Assembly (NCBI RefSeq): GCF_036287235.1
Contig: NZ_CP142850.1
Span: 1,939,127-2,003,126 of the forward strand
DNA: 64,000 nucleotides
Direction of reading: 5' to 3'
From: Exiguobacterium sp. 9-2
GTDB lineage: Bacteria; Bacillota; Bacilli; Exiguobacteriales; Exiguobacteriaceae
Part shown: positions 46,449-56,776 of the stretch, piece by piece
Numbering within the stretch: position 1 is the stretch's first letter
Layout of the letters: each line of letters starts with the position of its first letter
The notes under the pieces: generated by a model
What the model was told of the DNA's origin: nothing
The model's input: the letters and a program-made list of their open reading frames with translations, nothing else
Database searches by the model: none
Made by a program: the position numbers and the translations under genes

Positions 46449-48140
46449 ATGGCTTTTGACGGATTGATGACGACACGCGTCGTCAAAGAACTCCAACCGC
46501 TCGTCGGAGGACGGATCAATAAGGTATACCAACCATATACATTGGATTTAGTATTCCAGGTCCGGGCCGAGCGAAAAAACGTATTGTTGCTCGCCTCTGC
46601 GAATGCCATGTATGCACGGATGCACATTACGTCGGAAGCGGTCAGCAACCCGAGTGAACCTCCGCTCTTCTGTATGATGCTTCGCAAGCATGTCGAAGGC
46701 GGATTCATCGAATCGATCGAACAACTCGAACGCGACCGGATCATTGTCTTACGTGTCCGTTCCCGCAACGAACTTGGCGATGAGGAAGCGAAAAAAATCT
46801 ATGTCGAGTTGATGGGACGACACTCGAACATCATTTTGACCGATGGACAAGATAAGATCCTCGATGCGATCAAACACTTACCACTCAGTCAAAATACATT
46901 CCGGACGATCATGCCAGGGATGACCTATCAACTTCCACCAGCACAGGATAAAGTGGATCCACTCACAGAAGATATCGAAAAGGCACTCCACCGAATCGAC
47001 TGGAACGCTGGGAAACTGGATCGCCAGTTACTTGGTCTCTTCAGTGGTCTGTCTCCACAAATTGCTAAGGAAGTCGTCACGCGGGCAGGTCTTGCGAACC
47101 GGACGAATCTTGCTACCGCTTTCCAGGACGTCTTAAAAGAACTAAACGGTCCTTATGTATTGCAACGGATGGAAGGCGGCAAGGAACGCTTTGCACCGGT
47201 CCGCTTAACGGAAGGTTCAATCATTGACGAAAAGACGTTCGCGACGAGTGGTCAAGTCCTCGACGCATTCTTCCATCAAAAAGCAAACCGCGATCGTGTC
47301 AAACAACAAGCGGCCGATCTCGAACGGTTCATCAAGAGTGAGTACGATAAGAATATCTTAAAGCGCTCAAAACTCGAAAAAGATTTAGAAGCGACGTTAC
47401 GAATGGATGAATGGAAGCATAAAGGAGAACTGCTGACGACTTATCTCTATCAGCTCGAACGCGGGATGAAGGAAGCAACCGTCGTCGATTACTATGATCC
47501 AGACGGTGCTGAAATCACGATCTCGCTTGATCCCCGCTTCTCGCCAAACGAGAACGCACAGCGTTATTACAAACGGTATAACAAATTAAAAACCGCCAAA
47601 GTCGAAGTCGCGCGCCAGCTTGAGAAGAACCAAGCCGAGATTGCGTACTTCGAAGGTTTGCTTGCCCAACTCGATGTCGCATCCCCGGAAGATATCCGGG
47701 AAATGCGCGAGGAACTCGTCGAAGAAGGTTATCTGCGCGAACGACAAAAGAAGAAAAAGAAACCACAACTCCCACAACTCGAAGAATATCGTTCTTCGAC
47801 CGGCCTTCCATTCTTCGTCGGAAAGAACAATAAACAAAATGATTACGCGACGTTCAAGTTTGGACGTCGGTCCGATACGTGGTTACACACGAAGGATATC
47901 CCAGGATCGCACGTCATCATTCAAAGTGATGCACCGGATGAGACAACGTTAAAAGAAGCAGCGATTGTTGCCGCCTACTACTCGAAAGCACGTGAATCGA
48001 GCCAAGTCCCGGTCGATTTTACGGAGTTACGATATGTCAAAAAACCGAGTGGTGCAAAACCCGGCTTCGTCATCTATACGGATCAAACGACACTTTACGT
48101 CACACCTGATCCAGATGTCGTCCAATCCTTACGTCAATGA
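46449..48140 (+). CDS. rqcH: Ribosome quality control protein RqcH (NFACT/FbpA family)
   Basis: Binds stalled 50S-peptidyl-tRNA complexes and recruits Ala-tRNA to add alanine tails that mark the chain for degradation; historically annotated as fibronectin-binding protein. NFACT-N domain with the Asp-Arg pair D96/R97 in LERDRIIVLR, HhH and long coiled-coil middle (about 270-440), and NFACT-R domain with GLPFFVGKNNKQND, DTWLHTKDIPGSHVII. The ATG at 46449 has AGAAAGAAGG upstream and begins MAFDGLMTTRVVKEL as in relatives. Length 563 residues. Divergent from gmk. Confidence 0.94.
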   Translation: MAFDGLMTTRVVKELQPLVGGRINKVYQPYTLDLVFQVRAERKNVLLLASANAMYARMHITSEAVSNPSEPPLFCMMLRKHVEGGFIESIEQLERDRIIVLRVRSRNELGDEEAKKIYVELMGRHSNIILTDGQDKILDAIKHLPLSQNTFRTIMPGMTYQLPPAQDKVDPLTEDIEKALHRIDWNAGKLDRQLLGLFSGLSPQIAKEVVTRAGLANRTNLATAFQDVLKELNGPYVLQRMEGGKERFAPVRLTEGSIIDEKTFATSGQVLDAFFHQKANRDRVKQQAADLERFIKSEYDKNILKRSKLEKDLEATLRMDEWKHKGELLTTYLYQLERGMKEATVVDYYDPDGAEITISLDPRFSPNENAQRYYKRYNKLKTAKVEVARQLEKNQAEIAYFEGLLAQLDVASPEDIREMREELVEEGYLRERQKKKKKPQLPQLEEYRSSTGLPFFVGKNNKQNDYATFKFGRRSDTWLHTKDIPGSHVIIQSDAPDETTLKEAAIVAAYYSKARESSQVPVDFTELRYVKKPSGAKPGFVIYTDQTTLYVTPDPDVVQSLRQ

Positions 48141-48148
48141 CGCTACAC

Positions 48149-48198
48149 AAAAAAGCGCTGTTTTTCCTAAATATCACTTAGGAGAGACAGCGCTTTTT
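48149..48198. terminator. Bidirectional terminator between rqcH and the exporter gene
   Basis: AAAAAGCGCTGT pairs with ACAGCGCTTTTT, with an inner TCCTAA/TTAGGA stem. T runs on both strands end two convergent genes. Confidence 0.9.
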
Positions 48199-48203
48199 CA
48201 TCT

Positions 48204-49115
48204 TCACTTCATTTTTTCTAACTGTTCCCGGTAATCGAGCAAATGCCCATGGATGATATCCTTCGCCTCGCTTAATTCTTGATCGAATGAGAACATCGCT
48301 TGTTTTCGTTCGTGGGAGAAGATGACATCGTAATGATGGCTGAGTAAGAAATCAATTTCCTGGCCGAGCGTCTTTTCCTGTTCTTCTGTCATCGGGATAT
48401 CCCGATGACTGGCAATGCTTTCAAGCAAGACGAGCAACTTGTCTTCAAGATCGACAAGCTCCTTCAGTCGGATGAACGCTTCACTTTGACCGCTTGCCAT
48501 CAATGGATATTTTTGATCTTCTTGAAGCATCAACATCATTTCTTCATGTTTGAGAATTTGTTTCCGAACGGCAAGCAGCCTCGTATCATCTTGCACAAGA
48601 CTCCGCCAATCTTCCATCAACTGTTGCGTCGTTTTTTTGACAAGCAAGAGTAAACGATCCTCATAATGTGGCGGGAAGACGATGTAATTGATGAGGACAG
48701 CAGATAACACACCGACGACAGTCAACAACGAACGTGATAATGCATAGTGGACGTAGTCGGCGGTCGGACTCTCGAACATCAACACGATGGCAAAGGCCGC
48801 GAACGTCGACATATCCGTTCTTCCAATCATCGAATTAAGGACGAGCGAGACAATTACGGCGAGTCCAATCGTCAGCGGATTCGCCCCAAGTGTCGCAACA
48901 ATCGCAAGACCACACATTAATCCAAGTACTGTTCCGAAAATCCGGTTGAAGACGATTTTAAACGACCGATGAATCGTCGGTTGCATGGCAACAATTGCTG
49001 CGACAGCCCCCATTCCCGAATAAATATCGAACACATACCAGGAGATACTAAGCGCAAGAGCTACCGCGATACCGGTCTTGACCGTTCGTAGTCCAATCCG
49101 AAACTTTAATTTCAC
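48204..49115 (-). CDS. Aromatic acid exporter family / UPF0421-like membrane protein
   Basis: 303 residues: about five to six membrane segments in the first 150 (GLRTVKTGIAVALALSISWYV, AVAAIVAMQPTIHRSF, GTVLGLMCGLAIVATLG, AVIVSLVLNSMIG, LTVVGVLSAVLINYIVFPPHYEDRL) and a cytosolic helical C-terminal half. This is the half-size layout of the FUSC/ArAE superfamily (YgaE-like); an export role is inferred from the family only. It starts inside the stop of the upstream DUF4097-like gene (4-nt overlap), so the two are made together. Confidence 0.8.
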   Translation of the reverse strand: MKLKFRIGLRTVKTGIAVALALSISWYVFDIYSGMGAVAAIVAMQPTIHRSFKIVFNRIFGTVLGLMCGLAIVATLGANPLTIGLAVIVSLVLNSMIGRTDMSTFAAFAIVLMFESPTADYVHYALSRSLLTVVGVLSAVLINYIVFPPHYEDRLLLLVKKTTQQLMEDWRSLVQDDTRLLAVRKQILKHEEMMLMLQEDQKYPLMASGQSEAFIRLKELVDLEDKLLVLLESIASHRDIPMTEEQEKTLGQEIDFLLSHHYDVIFSHERKQAMFSFDQELSEAKDIIHGHLLDYREQLEKMK

Positions 49116-50014
49116 TCGAGCGTCACCTGCCCGACTTCACTATTGACTGTCACTTCCGGTTTTTCTTGTTTCGACAGTTCATAAATTGTCTCATCCTTAT
49201 TCTTTTGTTTCGTATATCGGTCAGAGGCTTTAATATCGCCTCCTGTGTCAATCGTAATCGTACCGGCTGATTTATTTGGTTTTAGCTTCGTCGCGCCGTC
49301 AATCGTTGTGACGTCGAGACTCAACTTCGCCACATATTCCGCAAGAGAAACACTTTCACCTGTCACTTGCGCATGGACGGCATCCATCTCTTTGATGGAA
49401 ATCGCACGTGTTGCATTCAGTGTAATCTCATCACCTTTTACTTTATCGAGACTCATCGCTTCTCCGTCCATCTCGATCGTTTTTGCGTAGATGCCCATTC
49501 CTTTAAGTGTTCCAGCATCGACATCGACACGGTTCATATAACTCGGTAGTCCCACTTGAATCGTATAGTCTGCTGTTTTTTCGCTCGGACGATTGCCGAG
49601 TCGAGAGAGCCAACCATCTCGTCCTGTCACCGTTACCGTATTCGTCGATGTACTGATTTTCAGTCGTTTTCCACTCGATGCACTATCGACGAGTTTGATT
49701 TGGACGTTTCCGTCTGTGCTTCGAACGAATTGTACCGTTGCGTGCGGCGCCTCGATGGCGAGAGACTTATAGCGATTCGTCGTCTTGAATGTTTCGCCGC
49801 GCGATAACAATTCCGTTGAGACGAGCAATGTAATCGAATAGATGACGACAAGTCCGAGAACGACACCACCGTATAAATAAAGCGGTCGCTTCACTGGTCC
49901 TTTTTCTCCAATGCGGTTCAACCGTGCATCCATCTTTTGTTTTTGTTTATTTTTTAAGCGTGTGAACGACGATTGTTTTCGTTTCCGCACACTCCTACTG
50001 TTATGCTCTTCCAT
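49112..50014 (-). CDS. Membrane-anchored DUF4097-like protein of unknown function
   Basis: 300 residues. A very basic cytosolic N-terminus (RSVRKRKQSSFTRLKNKQKQK) precedes one membrane helix at about 45-66 (LYGGVVLGLVVIYSITLLVS); the remainder is outside and beta-rich with repeated short strands (NRVDVDAGTLKG, EITLNATRAISIK, SLDVTTIDGATK, GTITIDTGGDIK), the pattern of DUF4097 putative adhesin beta-helices. Partner of the downstream exporter-like gene. Function unknown. Start ATG follows GGAGGGAC. Confidence 0.75.
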   Translation of the reverse strand: MEEHNSRSVRKRKQSSFTRLKNKQKQKMDARLNRIGEKGPVKRPLYLYGGVVLGLVVIYSITLLVSTELLSRGETFKTTNRYKSLAIEAPHATVQFVRSTDGNVQIKLVDSASSGKRLKISTSTNTVTVTGRDGWLSRLGNRPSEKTADYTIQVGLPSYMNRVDVDAGTLKGMGIYAKTIEMDGEAMSLDKVKGDEITLNATRAISIKEMDAVHAQVTGESVSLAEYVAKLSLDVTTIDGATKLKPNKSAGTITIDTGGDIKASDRYTKQKNKDETIYELSKQEKPEVTVNSEVGQVTLE

Positions 50015-50040
50015 GTCAGTCCCTCCATCTCATGTCTACC

Positions 50041-50070
50041 ATTATTCCGAATATCTGAATCGACTGTCAA
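50041..50070 (-). promoter_or_regulatory. sigma-A promoter for the DUF4097-exporter operon
   Basis: Minus-strand TTGACA (50065-50070) and AATAAT (50041-50046) with an 18-nt spacer, 26 nt before the DUF4097-like start. Confidence 0.7.
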
Positions 50071-50173
50071 CAGCCCCTTCTTATCATAGAAGAAGTTCAC
50101 CGTTTCGCCATCGGGCGGAAGAAGGAAGCGTAATCGGATGAACTACAGATATTCCAGAAGAATAATCGACAAA

Positions 50174-50204
50174 AAGGAGAGGAACCTTGACGTTTCCTCT
50201 CCTT
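50174..50204 (-). terminator. Intrinsic terminator after the UPF0173 gene
   Basis: AAGGAGAGGAA pairs with TTCCTCTCCTT around ACGTCAAGG; TTTGTCG follows on the minus strand. Confidence 0.85.
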
Positions 50205-50218
50205 TGCTTAAGAACGGA

Positions 50219-50908
50219 TTATAATTCGAGTGACTCGCCGATCGCGAGTAAATGACCAGTTTGACCTTGCGCTTCAATTTGTTCACAGAATGCGTTCGCA
50301 TCTTGTTTGATTAAATCAAATGTATCGTAGTGGATCGGTACGACTGCTTTCGCTTGCAACATATCTGCAGCGATCAACGCATCATCCGGACCCATCGTGA
50401 AGCTATCACCGATCGGTAAGAAGGCTAAATCGATTGCGTGATGGGCGCCATAAAGGGCTAAATCCCCGAACAGTGCCGTATCGCCTGCGTGATAGATTTC
50501 TTTGCCTTCGATTGTCAGCAAGAATCCAGCCGGCATCCCCATATACGTAATGGTTTGTTTCTCTTCATCGATGATGCTTGATGAATGGAATGCCTGTGTC
50601 ATCTTTACTTTACCAAACGAGAATTCAAACTGTCCGCCAAGGTTCATCGGGTGGACATTCAATCCTTTGAAGCTTAAATACGTTGCCAACTCATGCGTAG
50701 CGATGATCGTCGCCCCCGTTGCTTTCGCGATCCGCTCTGCATCAAGCATATGATCGGCATGCGCATGCGTCAAAAGAATGAAGTCCGCCTTGACGTCATC
50801 GGGATTCGTCGTCGCTTTATCGTTACCACTAAAGAAGGGATCGATGACGAGATGGTGACCATTCGTTTCAATCGTTACTGTTGACTGTCCATGATAAGTT
50901 AGCTTCAT
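50219..50908 (-). CDS. UPF0173 metal-dependent hydrolase (YtkL-like)
   Basis: Metallo-beta-lactamase fold protein of 229 residues with the metal-binding LTHAHADH (H48, H50, D52, H53), [12 protein letters not shown] and [10 protein letters not shown]. It has the compact layout of the UPF0173 family, which includes B. subtilis YtkL; substrate unknown. It is followed by its own terminator. In Bacillus it usually lies elsewhere, so its position here is lineage-specific. Confidence 0.9.
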   Translation of the reverse strand: MKLTYHGQSTVTIETNGHHLVIDPFFSGNDKATTNPDDVKADFILLTHAHADHMLDAERIAKATGATIIATHELATYLSFKGLNVHPMNLGGQFEFSFGKVKMTQAFHSSSIIDEEKQTITYMGMPAGFLLTIEGKEIYHAGDTALFGDLALYGAHHAIDLAFLPIGDSFTMGPDDALIAADMLQAKAVVPIHYDTFDLIKQDANAFCEQIEAQGQTGHLLAIGESLEL

Positions 50909-50927
50909 CTAGTTCACTGCCTCTCGA

Positions 50928-51240
50928 TTAGGATTCGGATAATTGATTCCCTTCCCCCCATGCACATAAACCTTTCATGACCGGTTGTAGTGTAAATGAC
51001 GCCTCTGTCAATTTGTATTCGACGTGCAGAACGGCTTCATCATACTCAATCTGCTCAATTATTTTGAGTCGTTCAAGTTCCTTCAACTGATCAGTCAAGA
51101 CTTTCCGAGAAATCCCGGGAATGGCACGTTGTAACTTAAAAATATTTCGTATCTTTCTCTAACGTGCAATATAATTGTGAACGCCATTTTCCGCCGATGA
51201 TGGCGAGCTCCCGATTGACCGGAAATTGTTCAGTCGACAT
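50928..51240 (-). pseudogene. HxlR-family transcriptional regulator, frameshifted
   Basis: From the ATG at 51240 (GGGGGAGAG upstream) the frame reads MSTEQFPVNRELAIIGGKWR and stops after TKYF. Removing one base from the T5 run (51138-51142) restores a full HxlR winged helix: LQRAIPGISRKVLTDQLKELERL, then VEYKLTEA, ending LSES at 50928. Total length 313 nt, one over a multiple of three. The usual N-terminal Cys of HxlR/YodB sensors is absent (FPVNRE). A single sequencing error at the homopolymer could mimic this, but the neighbouring VOC gene is also broken. Confidence 0.8.
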
Positions 51241-51344
51241 GTTGTTCTCTCCCCCAAAGTCGTTACTTCAAAGTGCGTACTATGAAATGGAGTGTAGCGC
51301 AGGTTAAAGTATGCTTAAATCATTTTGCAAAAAGAGTGTTAGAC

Positions 51345-51807
51345 ATGACGTATCCATATAATTTTTCGCACATCGGTCTTTCCGTGCCGAATCTCGACGA
51401 AGCTGTTCGTTTTTATCAAGAGATGAAGGACTGGTATATTATCATGGAACCATTTGATGTCCTCGAAGATGATTCTACCATCGGTGTCATGTACACAGAC
51501 GTCTTTGGTACATGATGGGACAAGTTCCGGATCGCCCACATGGCGTCAGATGATCGCATCGACATCGAGTTGTTTGAATTCCCGAACAATGAACAATCCG
51601 AGAGTAATTGCGAATTCCTGAAACAGGTATCTTGCATTATACGGTTCAAGGCCCAGATGTCGAAGGGTTCGTCGAAAAAATCGTCCTCACGGCGGTAAAC
51701 AACGGATGTCGATCTGCGAATACTATCCAGGAGACAAACCTTACCGGATAGTCTACTGTGAGGATCCATTTGGTAATCTCGTCGAAATTTACTCTCACTC
51801 ATATTAA
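51345..51807 (+). pseudogene. VOC-family (glyoxalase-like) protein, degraded
   Basis: The frame starts MTYPYNFSHIGLSVPNLDEAVRFYQ, typical of a vicinal-oxygen-chelate protein, then hits TGA at 51513-51515 inside VFGT*WDKFRIAHMAS. The homology continues (DRIDIELFEFPNNEQSES), shifts frame near 51610-51625 (LHYTVQGPDVEGFVEKIVLT) and again near 51691-51696 (KQRMSICEYYPGDKPYRIVYCEDPFGNLVEIYSHSY). Three lesions make sequencing error unlikely. It lies 29 nt before an intact oxidoreductase gene and is divergent from the broken hxlR, the remnant of a regulated detoxification cassette. Confidence 0.85.
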
Positions 51808-51836
51808 CTCACGTATTCGAAAGGAGCTTATTAAAC

Positions 51837-52808
51837 ATGAAAGCATGGTTAAACCACTCAGGTACAGCCATTGATCAATGGACATTCGAAGAGGTCAAGA
51901 CACCGACGCCAGGAGAAGGACAAGCCTTGATTCGCGTCAAGACGGTCGCACTGAATCCCGTCGACTATAAGGCAACCAAAAATCCAGCTTGGACGTTCCC
52001 GCATATTCCGGGCGTTGACCTAGCGGGTGTCGTCGAACAAATCGGACCCGGCGCAGAAGTGAAAATCGGCGATCGTGTAGCGATTCATACGAACCTGCAA
52101 TGCGATGGTGCTTTTGCTGAATACGTACTTGTTGATACACGTGCTCTTGCCCCGATTCCAGAAGACGTCTCATTCGCTGAAGCCGCTGCGATTCTTTGCG
52201 CAGGCATGACAGCTTATGAAGCGATCGTCCAAAAGATGAATACGACAGGTAAAGAGACGATTCTCATCCATGCTGGTGCAGGTGGTGTGGGTGGCATCGG
52301 CATTCAACTCGCAAAACGCCTGGGTCTTAAGGTCGCGACGACTGCTTCAACGGAAAACCATGAGTGGGTCAAGCGACTCGGTGCCGATCTTGCCATCGAC
52401 TACAAAAAAGAAAATGTAACCGAGGTCATTCGCGATTGGACGAATGATCGCGGCGCTGACTTGATTTTCAATACGGTCGGTCGAAATGAAGCAACAGCAG
52501 ATCTCGGACGTCTTGCCTTCTCGGGTCAACTCGCCTTCATCGCCGGCGGTCCTGATCAATCGGTCGTCAAGCCGTTCACGCTCTCCCCTTCGATCCATGA
52601 AGTAGCACTTGCGGCTGCTTATGCAAGCGAAGATGACCGCGCGATCCGAAACCTTGGTCATATGGCAAGTGAATTATTACAACTCGTCGCAACGAAAGAA
52701 CTCGATCCACTCGTCACAGAGGAGATTCCAGCAGCGGACATCGTCAAAGGATTACAACGTCTATCTGAACGTCACGTCCGTGGTAAAATCATCGCTAAAT
52801 TTAACTAA
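51837..52808 (+). CDS. Zinc-free medium-chain dehydrogenase/reductase, NAD(P)H:quinone reductase-like
   Basis: 323 residues with the GroES-like N-terminal half (LNPVDYKATKNPAWTFPHIPGVDLAGVV, KIGDRVAIHTN) and a Rossmann half with HAGAGGVGGIGIQLAK (about 145-160). The catalytic zinc Cys/His set of alcohol dehydrogenases is missing, as in quinone oxidoreductases (QOR/YhfP group). Likely reduces quinones or reactive enones with NADPH. It follows a dead VOC gene; AAAGGAG lies 10 nt before the ATG. The frame is intact although the putative regulator and partner have decayed. Confidence 0.88.
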   Translation: MKAWLNHSGTAIDQWTFEEVKTPTPGEGQALIRVKTVALNPVDYKATKNPAWTFPHIPGVDLAGVVEQIGPGAEVKIGDRVAIHTNLQCDGAFAEYVLVDTRALAPIPEDVSFAEAAAILCAGMTAYEAIVQKMNTTGKETILIHAGAGGVGGIGIQLAKRLGLKVATTASTENHEWVKRLGADLAIDYKKENVTEVIRDWTNDRGADLIFNTVGRNEATADLGRLAFSGQLAFIAGGPDQSVVKPFTLSPSIHEVALAAAYASEDDRAIRNLGHMASELLQLVATKELDPLVTEEIPAADIVKGLQRLSERHVRGKIIAKFN

Positions 52809-52827
52809 TACTTGCCGCGGCACAAAA

Positions 52828-52863
52828 CAGCCGACTGTCCTTAGATAATAGGACGGTCGGCTG
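52828..52863 (+). terminator. Hairpin after the oxidoreductase gene
   Basis: CAGCCGACTGTCC pairs with GGACGGTCGGCTG (one mismatch). The following TCGTACTCTATTTTTT has its T run about 12 nt away, so termination strength is uncertain. Confidence 0.6.
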
Positions 52864-52919
52864 CTGTCGTACTCTATTTTTTAATTCCTGAACGTTGACT
52901 GAAAAAGCATCAGCCATGT

Positions 52920-53729
52920 TCACCGGTAGCGTTCTTGTTTTTTGATATGTAAGGATCGTCCGACTAACTCGAAACCGACATGCTGATAGATTTTATTCGC
53001 TGTCTGGTTCGACCAATCGGTATAGAGCGTCACGACCGGATAAGACTGTAGGAGGTGTTCAGATAGTTTTGCGACAAGATAAGAAGCATATCCATTCCCA
53101 CGTAGTTTTTTCGGCGTATAGACGTAAGAAATCGTAATCCCAGTTTGCGTGGGACGTGTCGCTGCCGCCATCGCGACGAGCGTATTTCCGCTAAACAATC
53201 CGAACAAGCTTCCTTGCTGAATGTGTCGCGTCATTGACTGATGGAGTTGCGTAAGCTGTCGATCAGATGGACGCGTTTCGACCTCATATAAAAATCCGGA
53301 CGCAAATTCTAAGGCTTGTTGTCCTTCATCGTTCGAAACCGGTCGGAAGACGACGTTCTCTGGAACATGTGGCATCTCGACCTTCGTCAATGCATACATC
53401 CCTTGTTCCATATGTACCTCATACATGGAATGTGGGAGTAAAAGCGGCGCTAAGATGGCCTGTTCTCCGACGAATCCTGGACTATCCAGAATTCGCGCAA
53501 GCTTTCGAATCCCTTCTTGCGAGAACATATCCCCTGCGACGATGACTTGCTCCGGTATCGTTTGCAATATGACGAGACGATGATCGCCTTCTTGTGCCGT
53601 TGCCATCAAGAGCGGTTCATCCCCACGTTCTAATATACCTAGAATCAACTGATGCGTATCTGGACGTTCAAGCAGAAACGGGAGGACGACCATTTTGAAT
53701 TGTTCATAATCACGATAATGCGTCACCAT
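52920..53729 (-). CDS. GNAT-family N-acetyltransferase
   Basis: 269 residues. The C-terminal 120 residues carry a GNAT fold: SGNTLVAMAAATRPTQTGITISYVYTPKKLRGNGYASYLVAKLSE (acetyl-CoA loop RGNGYA) and YTDWSNQTANKIYQHVGFELVG. The N-terminal half is a divergent GNAT-like region, giving the two-lobed layout common in Bacillales acetyltransferases. Substrate unknown. It is monocistronic on the minus strand just past pyrE, with ribosome site AAGGAGG. Confidence 0.85.
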   Translation of the reverse strand: MVTHYRDYEQFKMVVLPFLLERPDTHQLILGILERGDEPLLMATAQEGDHRLVILQTIPEQVIVAGDMFSQEGIRKLARILDSPGFVGEQAILAPLLLPHSMYEVHMEQGMYALTKVEMPHVPENVVFRPVSNDEGQQALEFASGFLYEVETRPSDRQLTQLHQSMTRHIQQGSLFGLFSGNTLVAMAAATRPTQTGITISYVYTPKKLRGNGYASYLVAKLSEHLLQSYPVVTLYTDWSNQTANKIYQHVGFELVGRSLHIKKQERYR

Positions 53730-53810
53730 AGTCGACGACCTCCTTTATTTCTATAGTGTACCAAATCATGCACTAGAAATCGTAGGTCGTCCGACGGAAT
53801 CTATCTGTTT

Positions 53811-54439
53811 TTACACGTTTGCGGTAAAACGTTCGCTCCAAGCAACTGGGTCCTTCGACCAATCTGCCAATTGTTCCTGTTCTTCTACCGTGATATCCCC
53901 TTGTTGTTGTGCCGTTTCGAGTAACGCTTCGAACGTCAGTAATGCATCCGCGTCAATCTTCGCGTCTCGGAGATTGTTCTTCAAGCGTTCCATCCCGTAA
54001 GAGAAAATCGCTTGAATCCGAATGACGTTCGCTCCCTTTGCTTGGAGTGCTTCCGCTGCCTCGATCGCAGACATCCCCGTTGATAATAAGTCTTCGATGA
54101 CGACGACGCGTTGGCCTGGTTGAATAACACCTTCGATTTGATTACCTTTCCCGTGTTTCTTACTGCCACTACGCACGTAGACCATCGGTAACCCTAATCG
54201 TTCCGCGACGAATGCCGCGTGAGGAATACCTGCTGTCGCTGTTCCGGCAACGACTTCGATTCCTAAATCCTTCACTTTCTCAGCGAGGGCATCGGCAATC
54301 AAAGAGCGGACTTTTGGGTACGAAAGTGTCAACCGATTATCGCAATAGATCGGAGAACGGAGCCCACTCGCCCACGTATACGGATCGTTTGGAGATAACG
54401 TGACGGCTTTGATACGGAGTAATGCATTTGCAATTGGAT

Positions 54440-54446
<7 letters not shown>
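53811..54446 (-). CDS. pyrE: Orotate phosphoribosyltransferase
   Basis: Converts orotate and PRPP to OMP. NPIANALLRIKAV, WASGLRSPIYCDNRLTLSYP, GTATAGIPHAAFVAERLGLPMVYVRS and the PRPP loop VVVIEDLLSTGMSA are typical. The ATG at 54446 follows GGAAGGGG and overlaps the pyrF stop by 7 nt; the ATG at 54464 is less likely. Length 211 residues. Last gene of the pyr operon. Confidence 0.95.

Positions 54447-56772
<2,326 letters not shown>

Positions 56773-56776
<4 letters not shown>

Noticed and set aside
51138-51142. Programmed frameshift or transcriptional slippage at the T5 run of the hxlR gene
   Set aside because: A slippery run directly before the stop is suggestive, but the run is short and the divergent partner gene has three unrelated lesions, so simple decay is the better explanation.
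51513-51515. TGA in the VOC gene as selenocysteine or recoded codon
   Set aside because: Two frameshifts follow further on, no SECIS-like hairpin is evident, and the family has no Cys/Sec at this site.
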